A stretch of 64,000 nt of DNA, taken from Pseudomonadaceae bacterium SI-3 (GTDB lineage: Bacteria > Pseudomonadota > Gammaproteobacteria > Pseudomonadales > Pseudomonadaceae). Below the pieces are notes generated by a model that ran no database searches, was not told the origin of the DNA, and saw only the letters and a list, made by a program, of their open reading frames with translations. Numbering within the stretch: the stretch's first letter is position 1; each line of letters starts with the position of its first letter. The translations under genes were made by a program, and so were the position numbers. Location: positions 2,976,001-3,040,000 of the forward strand of contig CP026511.1 of the NCBI GenBank assembly GCA_004010935.1, in the 5' to 3' direction. Shown piece after piece: positions 1 through 6,813 of the stretch.

Positions 1-1
1 C

Positions 2-226
2 AGCGCGCTGGCGACCGAACTCGATCAGTTGGCGCGACGCAGTCAGCAGAGCCTCGCCGAACTCGACCATTTGCATGCGGCCCTTGATGAACAGCGCAAC
101 AGCAATCACCTGCTTCGCGTCCAGCTTGAGCACGTCGAAACAGGCGTCGATCAGCAGCGCGCCCAGGCCGAAGAACTGCACAGCCTGACCCTCTATCTCA
201 CCCGCCTCAGCCGTACGGAAGCCTGA
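2..226 (+). CDS. C-terminal fragment of a coiled-coil protein (5' end outside window)
   Basis: The reading frame is open from the left edge to the TGA at 224-226, so only the last 74 residues are visible. They are rich in Leu, Gln, Glu and Arg with heptad-like spacing (LDQLARRSQQSLAEL) and look like a coiled coil. No catalytic motif or membrane segment is present. The next gene starts two bases after this stop, so the two are probably one transcription unit. I do not recognise the family. A regulatory or chemosensory partner of the next gene is possible but unsupported. Confidence 0.6.
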   Translation, partial: SALATELDQLARRSQQSLAELDHLHAALDEQRNSNHLLRVQLEHVETGVDQQRAQAEELHSLTLYLTRLSRTEA

Positions 227-228
227 CC

Positions 229-924
229 ATGGAAGTATCAATTGCCCTGACCCTGGCTGCCTGCCTAGTCCTGCTTGGCAACCATCTGAGCCGCGTCGCG
301 GCCGAGCGGCATCGCAAACGAATCAGCACCACCGACGTCCAGGCGCTGCAGCAGGCGCTGGAAGTTCTACAGTTCGTCCAGAAGCATCGCGGCCTCGGTG
401 GTCAACGGGATGCCTCGGCAGCAACGCAGCGCCTGGAAGTGGCTGGCCGGCTCGACCGGCTCTGGCAGGAATGGAATGGCGACGAAAACCGCCCCGCGAT
501 GCGCGCGCTGTGGCAGCAGGTTCGCCCGAACCCGGCCGACTTCGAGCCGCACTGCATCCTCATCGAACAGGTGCTCGAGAGCATTCACGTACTGGAGCTG
601 CGCCTGGCCTACCAGGGCAATCCACAGGTCACCGGCCTATGCGAAGCCTGCCGCGCACTGGAAGACCTTGGCCGGTTGCGCGGCCTCGCGGTGCGTGCGG
701 CCAATTTCGACACCTGCCCGCTGGATATGCAGATCCAAATGCGCTACCTGTGCCAGCGACTGGCCGACCCGATTGGCGGCAAGACGCTGAGCAGCCTCAT
801 CGAACACCTGGAGCAGAACCTGATCAATGCGCCGCGAATCAACCTCGCGCCGGCCGAATGCTACGCGTTGATCACGCCGATTATTGATGAGCGCCTGCAG
901 GGTATTCGCCATAGCATCGCCTAA
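229..924 (+). CDS. membrane-anchored NIT-like (nitrate/nitrite-sensing-type) protein
   Basis: A 231-residue protein with one N-terminal membrane helix (about residues 4-22) followed by an all-helical soluble region. Near residue 50 the pattern VLQFVQKHRGLGG resembles the start of NIT sensing domains, where an LQxERGLS-like block opens a four-helix bundle. A second helical section follows (residues 120-225). No kinase, HAMP or output domain is attached, so any signal would pass through a partner, perhaps the coiled-coil protein just upstream. The ATG at 229 sits two bases after the previous stop. The nitrate-assimilation cluster about 2 kb downstream makes a nitrate link attractive, but this rests on family resemblance by eye. 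Confidence 0.55.
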   Translation: MEVSIALTLAACLVLLGNHLSRVAAERHRKRISTTDVQALQQALEVLQFVQKHRGLGGQRDASAATQRLEVAGRLDRLWQEWNGDENRPAMRALWQQVRPNPADFEPHCILIEQVLESIHVLELRLAYQGNPQVTGLCEACRALEDLGRLRGLAVRAANFDTCPLDMQIQMRYLCQRLADPIGGKTLSSLIEHLEQNLINAPRINLAPAECYALITPIIDERLQGIRHSIA

Positions 925-1054
925 TAGGTATGACAGCAAAGGGCGCGGCCTCTTGAGACGATTGTCGGACTTGGGCCTGGTCGGCGGACGCGTACAATCC
1001 GCGTCCCGCACGTTGCGCTGAAACGGCGCCACGCATCCAGCCCACGAGAGCACC

Positions 1055-1498
1055 ATGGCCCGCCTGACTCTGCAGTTTCCAGAAGACCAGTTCTGTTTCA
1101 CCACCCAACTGACGGTACGTATCACCGATATCAACGCCGGCAACCACCTGGCGAACGACTCGATGATCTCGATGATTTCAGAGGCCCGCGCGCGCTTCCT
1201 GTTTGCCTATGGCATCGCCGAGACCAACAAGGACGGTGGTGGAATTATCGTCACCGACCTGGCCACCACCTACAAAGCCGAAGCCCATGCACGGGATGCC
1301 TTGTTGTTCGAGGTCGGCGTCATGGATTTCAACAAGTACGGTGGCGACATCACCTTCCGTATTACCCGGCCGGCCGATGGCACCCTGATTGCCATGGCCA
1401 AATCCGGCTTCGTTTTTTACGACTATTCGCAAAGCCGTGTCGTCGCCATGCCTGACGCATTTGCCACCAAATTCCCGCGGGTCAACCGGATCAATTAG
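1055..1498 (+). CDS. hotdog-fold acyl-CoA thioesterase family protein
   Basis: A 147-residue single-domain protein of the 4HBT/hotdog thioesterase type. Near residues 23-45 it has the pattern expected around the central hotdog helix (RITDINAGNHLANDS, then EARARFLFAYG), and later strands read FEVGVMDFNKYGGDITF. There is no signal peptide, so it should be cytoplasmic and hydrolyse an acyl-CoA or similar thioester; the substrate cannot be told. The ATG at 1055 follows a GAGAGC ribosome site. Its 3' end overlaps the convergent sugar-kinase gene by eight bases, so the two transcripts run into each other with no terminator between them. Confidence 0.75.
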   Translation: MARLTLQFPEDQFCFTTQLTVRITDINAGNHLANDSMISMISEARARFLFAYGIAETNKDGGGIIVTDLATTYKAEAHARDALLFEVGVMDFNKYGGDITFRITRPADGTLIAMAKSGFVFYDYSQSRVVAMPDAFATKFPRVNRIN

Positions 1499-2438
1499 CC
1501 CAACATTCGCCATCGCCGAGCTGCAGCAGTCGCTGCACATCCTCGCGATGGCAGAGCTCGGTACCGGGGCGCATCACGGTGGCGGTCCCGGCGGCGATAC
1601 CGTAGCGCACAGCCTCGTCCAAGCTGCTCCCTTCGGCGAGCGCCAGCACGATGGCACCGAGCATGCTGTCGCCTGCGCCTACCGCACTGACCACCGGAAC
1701 CTGGGGCGAGCTCAGCCGCTGCAATTGCTCGCCGCAAGCCACCAGCGCCCCTTCCGCGCCCAGCGAGAGCACAATCATTTGCGCACAACCGTTCGCCATC
1801 AGGCCGCGTAGCGCTTGCTCCTGTTCCACTTCGCTCGTGATCGCGCGACCCACCAGAGTCGACAGCTCGTTGAGGCTCGGTTTCAGCAGGTATGCACCGC
1901 CCCGGCCTGCAGCGTATGCCAGGGGCTCGCCGGACAGGTCGACGACCAGCCTGGCACCGATGCGTCGCGTCAGTCTGAGCAGATCATCGTAGAACGTAAG
2001 CGTCACACCCGGCGGAAAGCTCCCGCTCAGCACCAGATACCTCGGCGCTGGATCCAGCGAGGCCAATGCGTCGAGGCAGCGGGTCAGCTCATCTGAGGAC
2101 AATGAAGGGCCAGGCAGCACGAAACGGTACTGCAGCCCAGTCTCGAACTCGTCCACCGTGAAACTTTCACGCGTGTCGCCAACGATCGGAACGGGGCGGT
2201 GCGCCAGGCCCAGCTGATCCAGCGCACGCGTGAGCAGATCACCGAACGGACCGCCTGCGGGATAGATGGCCACCGCATCGCCCCCCAGCGTATCGACCAC
2301 CCGCGCGACGTTGATCCCTCCGCCGCCCGGGTCATGGCGCGGCAGCGAGCAGCGCAACTTCTCGGTGCTGGTCACCCGCGTAGTGCTGACGGACAGATCC
2401 ATTGCCGGGTTCAGGGTCAGGGTGGCAATAACGGGCAT
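1491..2438 (-). CDS. pfkB: PfkB-family sugar-phosphate kinase (6-phosphofructokinase-2 type)
   Basis: A 315-residue ribokinase/PfkB-fold enzyme. The substrate-site motif GGGGINVAR is at residues 38-46, QYRFVLPG follows in the middle, and the ATP/anion-hole signature GAGDSM is at 254-259 with D257 as catalytic base. The GGGGINVAR wording and the SGSFPPGV block resemble E. coli Pfk-2 (PfkB) more than FruK, whose equivalent is GKGINVAK. The likely reaction is ATP-dependent phosphorylation of fructose-6-phosphate, but 1-phosphofructokinase or tagatose-6-phosphate kinase activity cannot be excluded. The ATG at 2438 has a strong GAGGAG site. It stands alone, with no fru PTS genes nearby. Pseudomonads normally use the Entner-Doudoroff route and lack PfkA, so the gene is notable. 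Confidence 0.8.
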   Translation of the reverse strand: MPVIATLTLNPAMDLSVSTTRVTSTEKLRCSLPRHDPGGGGINVARVVDTLGGDAVAIYPAGGPFGDLLTRALDQLGLAHRPVPIVGDTRESFTVDEFETGLQYRFVLPGPSLSSDELTRCLDALASLDPAPRYLVLSGSFPPGVTLTFYDDLLRLTRRIGARLVVDLSGEPLAYAAGRGGAYLLKPSLNELSTLVGRAITSEVEQEQALRGLMANGCAQMIVLSLGAEGALVACGEQLQRLSSPQVPVVSAVGAGDSMLGAIVLALAEGSSLDEAVRYGIAAGTATVMRPGTELCHREDVQRLLQLGDGECWAN

Positions 2439-2610
2439 CGATCACTCCTCGAAGCTTTGCAGGCCAAGCCTAGCAGCCCCCGAGAGGGTAAAGACATTCA
2501 CCAAAGCACTGCCCCGAAATGGCGCTCATCGCACAACGGTTGTGCAGCCGACGCCGGCCGGGCGGGCGTGCCCAGCATCACTACTACGTAAAACGCGGCC
2601 GCCAGCAGAC

Positions 2611-2626
2611 TGGCACGCTAGGTGCT
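2611..2626 (+). promoter_or_regulatory. sigma-54 (-24/-12) promoter of the nitrate transporter gene
   Basis: TGGCACGCTAGGTGCT matches the RpoN consensus TGGCACR-N4-TTGCW at every defined position but one. The GG lies at 2612-2613 and the GC at 2624-2625, which puts the transcription start near 2637, directly before the leader hairpins. Nitrogen control through NtrC is the usual partner for such promoters in nitrate assimilation. I found no clear NtrC site by eye. Confidence 0.75.
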
Positions 2627-2636
2627 TGGCTCTCGG

Positions 2637-2781
2637 CACGGTAGGCCAACGGCGGTCTCCACGTTATGACAAAGGCGTCGCAACATTCCTGCTCCGGCAG
2701 GCGTGCTGCGGCGCCTTTTTGTTTTCGCCTCGAAGCTGGGGCGGCCTCTTTTGCACTAGATGAATGCCTGGAGCCTACCCG
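2637..2781 (+). promoter_or_regulatory. NasT/NasR-type antitermination leader of narK
   Basis: Hairpin P1 is AGGCC-[AACGGC]-GGTCT at 2643-2658 (one G-U pair). Hairpin P2 is TGAC-[AAAGGC]-GTCG at 2667-2680. Both have six-base loops with A at position 1 and G at position 4, the signature of RNA bound by ANTAR-domain antiterminators. The P2 loop and 3' arm form the 5' arm of the terminator at 2671-2720, so P2 and the terminator exclude each other. By analogy with Klebsiella NasR and Azotobacter NasT, nitrate would release the antiterminator and allow read-through into the transporter gene. Confidence 0.75.
2671..2723 (+). terminator. conditional intrinsic terminator in the narK leader
   Basis: AAAGGCG (2671-2677) pairs with CGCCTTT (2712-2718), extended by CGCA/TGCG, with a small internal CCTGC/GCAGG stem, and is followed by a T-rich run. 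It lies between the sigma-54 promoter and the narK start, so it must be suppressed for expression. Confidence 0.75.
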
Positions 2782-3993
2782 ATGAATACCAGTTTCTGGA
2801 AAGCCGGCCACACCCCGACACTGTTCTCCGCCTTTCTCTATTTCGACTTGAGTTTCATGGTCTGGTACGTGCTCGGCCCCATGGGCGTGCAGATCGCCGC
2901 CGACCTGGGGCTGACTACGCAACAGCGTGCCTTCATGGTCGCCACACCCATTCTCTCCGGTGCCGTGCTCAGACTGGTGCTGGGCATGCTGGCCGATCGC
3001 ACCTCACCGAAGACCGCAGGGTTGTTCGGCCAGGTCGTGGTGATCGCCGCCTTGTTCATCGCCTGGCTGCATGGCATTCACAGCTATGAGCAAGCGCTGC
3101 TGCTCGGCCTGTTCCTCGGCATGGCCGGCGCTTCGTTCGCCGTGGCGCTACCCCTGGCCTCGCAGTGGTATCCGCCGCAGCATCAGGGCAAAGCAATGGG
3201 TATCGCCGGAGCGGGTAATTCCGGCACGGTGCTCGCGGCGCTGTTCGCACCGGTACTGGCCACGATGTTCGGCTGGAGCAACGTGTTCGGTCTGGCACTG
3301 ATTCCGCTGGTGCTGACGCTGATCATCTTTGCCTCGCTCGCCAAGAATGCGCCGAACCGCCCTGCGCCGAAGTCCTTCGCCGATTACATGAAGGCACTGG
3401 GCGATCGCGACAGCTGGTGGTTCATGTTCTTCTACAGCGTGACCTTCGGCGGCTTCCTTGGCCTGGCCAGCACCCTCCCCGGCTACTTTCACGACCAGTA
3501 CGCCTTCGACCCGGTCAAGGCCGGTTATTACACGGCTGCCTGCGTATTCGCCGGCAGCCTGCTGCGCCCGTTGGGCGGTGCACTGGCGGACCGCATCGGC
3601 GGTATTCGCTCGCTGCTGGTGATGTACACCGTCGCCGCGGCGTGCCTGTTCGTGGTTGGCTTCAACCTGCCAAGCTCGACGGCGGCGCTGGCGCTATTCG
3701 TTGTCGCCATGCTCAGCCTGGGTGCTGGCAATGGCGCGGTGTTCCAACTGGTGCCGCAGCGCTTCAACAAGGAAATTGGCGTGATGACCGGACTGGTCGG
3801 CATGGCCGGTGGCATAGGCGGCTTCCTGCTCACCGCAGGCCTGGGCGCCGTCAAGCAGGCCACCGGTGACTACCAGATGGGCCTGTGGCTGTTCGCCAGC
3901 CTCGGTGCGCTGGCCTGGTTCGGGCTCTATGGTGTCAAGCGTCGCTGGAGAACCACCTGGGGTTCCGCTGCGATGACCGCCGCACGCGTCTGA
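2782..3993 (+). CDS. nasA: nitrate/nitrite transporter, MFS family (NarK/NasA type)
   Basis: A 403-residue major facilitator protein with about twelve membrane helices that imports nitrate (and perhaps exchanges nitrite) across the inner membrane for assimilation. Nitrate-porter features include RLVLGMLADR after helix 2, the glycine-rich GIAGAGNSGTVLAALF stretch, and a second such stretch GLVGMAGGIGGFLL in the C-terminal half. I chose the ATG at 2782 (MNTSFWKAGHTP) over the one at 2764 because GGAG at 2770-2773 is correctly spaced for it and NarK homologues begin this way. It is first in the nitrate cluster and follows a sigma-54 promoter and an ANTAR-type leader. Gene naming varies: nasA is used for this transporter in pseudomonads, narK elsewhere. 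Confidence 0.9.
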   Translation: MNTSFWKAGHTPTLFSAFLYFDLSFMVWYVLGPMGVQIAADLGLTTQQRAFMVATPILSGAVLRLVLGMLADRTSPKTAGLFGQVVVIAALFIAWLHGIHSYEQALLLGLFLGMAGASFAVALPLASQWYPPQHQGKAMGIAGAGNSGTVLAALFAPVLATMFGWSNVFGLALIPLVLTLIIFASLAKNAPNRPAPKSFADYMKALGDRDSWWFMFFYSVTFGGFLGLASTLPGYFHDQYAFDPVKAGYYTAACVFAGSLLRPLGGALADRIGGIRSLLVMYTVAAACLFVVGFNLPSSTAALALFVVAMLSLGAGNGAVFQLVPQRFNKEIGVMTGLVGMAGGIGGFLLTAGLGAVKQATGDYQMGLWLFASLGALAWFGLYGVKRRWRTTWGSAAMTAARV

Positions 3994-4012
3994 GTTCGAA
4001 TACGCTGACTAC

Positions 4013-4038
4013 AAGGCAGGCCCCCCGACCTGCCTTTA
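4013..4038 (+). terminator. hairpin between the transporter and kinase genes
   Basis: AAGGCAGG (4013-4020) pairs with CCTGCCTT (4029-4036) around a CCCCCCGA loop, with only a short T stretch. It is probably a partial terminator or a 3'-end stabiliser rather than a strong stop. Confidence 0.5.
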
Positions 4039-4072
4039 CCGTTCACTTGGCGTGCCTTTGGAGTAGTCCCTC

Positions 4073-5746
4073 ATGCCGTTGCAGCTCTCGTTTGGCGAAG
4101 CCACCGCAACCGGCCCGCGTGAGGAGAATCAGGACGCGCTGCGGATCGTCACACCAACGCCGGGGCTCGCCGCGAGCAAGGGTGCGCTGTTCGCGATTGC
4201 TGACGGCGTCAGCCAGTGCGCTGATGGCGGCCTTGCCGCTCGGGCCACCTTGCAGGCGTTGGCCACCGACTACTACGCCACGCCGGAGACCTGGACTGTC
4301 GCGCAGTCCCTTGACCGGCTGCTGGTCGCCCACAATCGCTGGCTGCAGGCCAACGGTGGCGGGCAGCCGCTGCTGACCACGCTGACCGCACTGGTGCTGC
4401 GCGGCCGTCGCTTCACACTCGCCCATGTCGGCGACTGTCGCGCCTATCGCTGGCTCGATGGCGAGCTGCAGCGACTCAGCGAGGACCACGTGTGGGAACA
4501 GCCGAACATGCAGCACGTGCTCAAGCGTGCCATGGGCCTGGACCAGCATCTGGTGGTGGATTACCTCGACGGCGAACTGCGCCTCGGCGAATCCTTTTTG
4601 CTGCTGAGTGATGGTGTCTGGGCCAGCATTACCGAAGGCGATATCCGGAATGTGCTCAGCGCCGAACCTGATCTGACCAGCGTGGCTAGGGCGCTGGTCC
4701 ATCTAGCCCACCAGACCGGCAGCCAGGACAACGCCAGCGCCCTGCTGCTGCGGGTCGACGAACTGCCGGAAGCGGCATTGGCCGATTCGCTCGCACAGCT
4801 GGCAGATTGGCTGTTGCCACCCAAGCTACGCCCCGGCCAGGTGTTCGAAGGCTGGACCGTCGACTCGCTGCTGGCCGAATCGCGCCAGTCACTGGTCTAC
4901 CGCGTGAGCGATCAGCAGGGTCAGCCCTGGTTGCTGAAAACGCTGCCGGCCAGCCGCGACGATGAACCCGAAGCCGGGCCAGCCCTGCTGCAGGAAGAGT
5001 GGTTTTTGCGCCGCGTCGCAGGTCGTGCCTTTCCCGAAGTCCACGGACTGCCGCAGCGCCAGCACCTGTACTACGTGCAGCGTGAATACCGTGGCCAGAC
5101 CCTCGCCCAGCAATTCTGTCAGCAGGGCCCGCTGGCACTGACCGATTGGCTGCAGATGGCCCCATGCCTGGTCCGAGCATTGGGCATGCTGCACCGGCGC
5201 AACATCCTGCACCGCGATATCAAGCCCGAGAATCTGCATCTGGATGACAAGGGCGAGTTGCGCCTGCTGGATTTCGGCCTCGCCTATTGCCCAGGTTTGT
5301 CCCGAGACCTGCCGCATCATCTTCCGGGCACCCCAAGCTACATCGCGCCCGAGGCCTTTAGCGGCGAAGCGCCGAGCCGGGAGCAGGACCTCTATGCGGC
5401 AGGCGTCACCCTCTACTTCCTGCTGACCGGCCGTTTTCCCTATGGCGAAGTCGAGGCTTTCCAGCGGCCCCGTTTCGGCAGCCCTGTGCCAGCAAACCGG
5501 TATCGCCCTGATCTGCCCCAGTGGCTGGATGACATGCTCAGGCGCGCCGTCGCGGTTGACCCCTCGCAGCGCTTCGAAACCGCGGAAGAATGGCTGCTGA
5601 CCTTGGAACAGGGGGAGCGGCTGGCCAGCAACACGGCAACACTACCGCTGCTGGAACGCGAACCGCTGAAGGTCTGGCGTGGGCTGGCCCTGATTTCACT
5701 GCTGCTGAACATGATGCTGCTGGTCTGGCTGGCGAAAGGCAGCTAA
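4073..5746 (+). CDS. PP2C phosphatase - Ser/Thr protein kinase hybrid, membrane-anchored
   Basis: A 557-residue protein with two opposing activities. Residues 1-230 are a PP2C phosphatase with intact metal-site motifs (REENQD, AIADGVS, HVGDCRAY and a late DNAS). Residues 265-510 are a Hanks-type kinase: the ATP lysine is probably K289, HRD is 380-382 (HRDIKPEN) and DFG is 400-402; the glycine loop is degenerate (LAESRQSLVY). Residues 535-555 form one C-terminal membrane helix, so both domains face the cytoplasm. As I recall, P. aeruginosa has the same gene between its nitrate transporter and nirB (PA1782). Targets are unknown. The position suggests control of nitrate uptake or reduction by reversible phosphorylation, but this is inference. 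Confidence 0.85.
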   Translation: MPLQLSFGEATATGPREENQDALRIVTPTPGLAASKGALFAIADGVSQCADGGLAARATLQALATDYYATPETWTVAQSLDRLLVAHNRWLQANGGGQPLLTTLTALVLRGRRFTLAHVGDCRAYRWLDGELQRLSEDHVWEQPNMQHVLKRAMGLDQHLVVDYLDGELRLGESFLLLSDGVWASITEGDIRNVLSAEPDLTSVARALVHLAHQTGSQDNASALLLRVDELPEAALADSLAQLADWLLPPKLRPGQVFEGWTVDSLLAESRQSLVYRVSDQQGQPWLLKTLPASRDDEPEAGPALLQEEWFLRRVAGRAFPEVHGLPQRQHLYYVQREYRGQTLAQQFCQQGPLALTDWLQMAPCLVRALGMLHRRNILHRDIKPENLHLDDKGELRLLDFGLAYCPGLSRDLPHHLPGTPSYIAPEAFSGEAPSREQDLYAAGVTLYFLLTGRFPYGEVEAFQRPRFGSPVPANRYRPDLPQWLDDMLRRAVAVDPSQRFETAEEWLLTLEQGERLASNTATLPLLEREPLKVWRGLALISLLLNMMLLVWLAKGS

Positions 5747-5761
5747 CCAATCACCTTGCGA

Positions 5762-6082
5762 TCAGACCGACACGCGCCGGACGATCAAACCTTGCCGGGC
5801 CACACGCGTCAGTTGCCGCACGCAGTCTTCGAGACGTTCAGCGCTCGGCGCCTGGATCACGGCCATATCGAAACTGTTCGATGCAAAGTGCGCCAGCGAC
5901 TCATCGACCCCGGTGAACTGAACCTGAAAGGCACGCGGCCTGCCCCAGCGCTTCGGCCAGCCGTCGAGATAGCGCAACAGCGAGGGTTGATGGCTACCGC
6001 CAAGGAGGATTTTCGGGTTGCTGCGGACCAGCCCACTGGTGATAGGGGCCAAACGTAGAGGGGCGCGTTGCAGTGCATTCAT
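5762..6082 (-). CDS. hypothetical protein, methyltransferase-like C-terminal pattern
   Basis: About 106 residues, convergent with the kinase gene and ending 15 bases from it. The stretch FASNSFDMAVIQ followed by LTRVARQGLIVRR resembles the second half of a Rossmann methyltransferase (the SFD-hxhh strand, then a RVLRPGG-like turn), but there is no SAM-binding GxGxG segment, so it would be a fragment or a divergent stand-alone domain. The frame stays open to 6208; I prefer the ATG at 6082 because the extra N-terminal residues are low in complexity and basic. No good ribosome site is visible before either start. The gene could be real and lineage-specific or a decayed remnant. Confidence 0.45.
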   Translation of the reverse strand: MNALQRAPLRLAPITSGLVRSNPKILLGGSHQPSLLRYLDGWPKRWGRPRAFQVQFTGVDESLAHFASNSFDMAVIQAPSAERLEDCVRQLTRVARQGLIVRRVSV

Positions 6083-6285
6083 TGGGAGAAGTCCCGCCTC
6101 GAAAATTCCGCTGGGCAGCGGTGGGAGGCGACACCGAACCAGCGCTTTAGCGGTATTTCGAAGCCTTGGCTCCAGGCGCCCCGCAAGTAGCTGACTAAAT
6201 CGGCGCATGGGCGAAACAATAGAAAAGCGGGCCGGCGGCTGTCAACGGTCAATTTCGCCATGCAGCCCGCGGATCCCTCCGTGAT

Positions 6286-6373
6286 GGTGGGCTGAAGCCC
6301 ACCCTACGGGTCTCAACCACCGAAAGCCGTCACGACACACGGCCTCAATGCGTAGGGTGGGCTTCAGCCCACC
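6286..6373. repeat. inverted pair of REP-like palindromes
   Basis: GGTGGGCTGAAGCCCACC-CTACG (6286-6308) and its inverse CGTAG-GGTGGGCTTCAGCCCACC (6351-6373) flank about 42 bp. Each unit is itself an imperfect palindrome (GGTGGGCT/AGCCCACC). Copies recur at 9634-9669, 9692-9718, 9797-9819, 13452-13488 and 13532-13554. This suits a REP/BIME doublet of the kind spread by REP-associated transposases; no such transposase gene is in the window. The stretch 6083-6620 holds no convincing gene. Confidence 0.75.
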
Positions 6374-6623
6374 AAAAAGACTCGCAGCAGTCCTCCGACG
6401 CACCAGTACTGCGCAGCTTGCTATATAGGGGTGCAGCTGCAAGTCGCTTCGGCCCGGTTGCGCAGGCTTGGCGAAACGATAAGACAACGCAGCATTACGT
6501 GCGCCTGTACCGGTTCGCTCCGTGCCAGGCGCCCGTCAGTGCTGGGCTGCGCGACGAAGACGTTGTGCAGGGCGACATGCGCGCTACGGCTGACCGCGGC
6601 CAGCCGCTGAACCGCGATCAGGT

Positions 6624-6639
6624 TGGCACAGCCTCTGCA
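6624..6639 (+). promoter_or_regulatory. sigma-54 (-24/-12) promoter of nirB
   Basis: TGGCACAGCCTCTGCA matches TGGCACR-N4-TTGCW at all but one defined position. GG lies at 6625-6626 and GC at 6637-6638, giving a start near 6650, 12 bases before the first leader hairpin. Promoter type and spacing repeat those upstream of narK. Confidence 0.75.
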
Positions 6640-6649
6640 TTGTCAGGCT

Positions 6650-6813
6650 TACATCAAGCCGGACCTTCAACGTGGAGGGTCAGGCTCCGAATACGGAAAA
6701 CAAGGACAAAGGCGTCCTCACTGGGAGATCAGTGGGACGCCTTTTTCGTTGTTGGATATTTCAACGGCATGGCCCGACAGCATTCAGCGCGCCGGCCCGG
6801 CACGGAGAACAGC
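6650..6813 (+). promoter_or_regulatory. NasT/NasR-type antitermination leader of nirB
   Basis: Hairpin P1 is GACCTTC-[AACGTG]-GAGGGTC at 6662-6681 (seven pairs, one G-U). Hairpin P2 is AGGAC-[AAAGGC]-GTCCT at 6703-6718. Both loops are six bases with A1 and G4. P2 uses the 5' arm of the terminator at 6708-6745, so its formation prevents termination. The P2 loop AAAGGC is identical to that of the narK leader and the P1 loops share AACG. That points to one ANTAR regulator, presumably NasT, encoded elsewhere. Confidence 0.8.
6708..6749 (+). terminator. conditional intrinsic terminator in the nirB leader
   Basis: AAAGGCGTCC-CACT pairs with AGTGGGACGCCTTT (6731-6744) with one bulged T and a GGGAGATC loop, followed by a T run. 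This strong stop lies 65 bp before the nirB ATG and overlaps hairpin P2, as expected for antitermination control. Confidence 0.85.

Noticed and set aside
6630-6649. AGCCT/AGGCT hairpin as a possible first leader hairpin of nirB
   Set aside because: It overlaps the sigma-54 -12 element and lies upstream of the predicted start, so it is not in the RNA. The A1/G4 hairpin at 6662-6681 fits better.
6418-6813. N-terminal extension of nirB in an uninterrupted frame
   Set aside because: It runs through the promoter, leader hairpins and terminator. The ATG at 6814 has a ribosome site and matches the family start.
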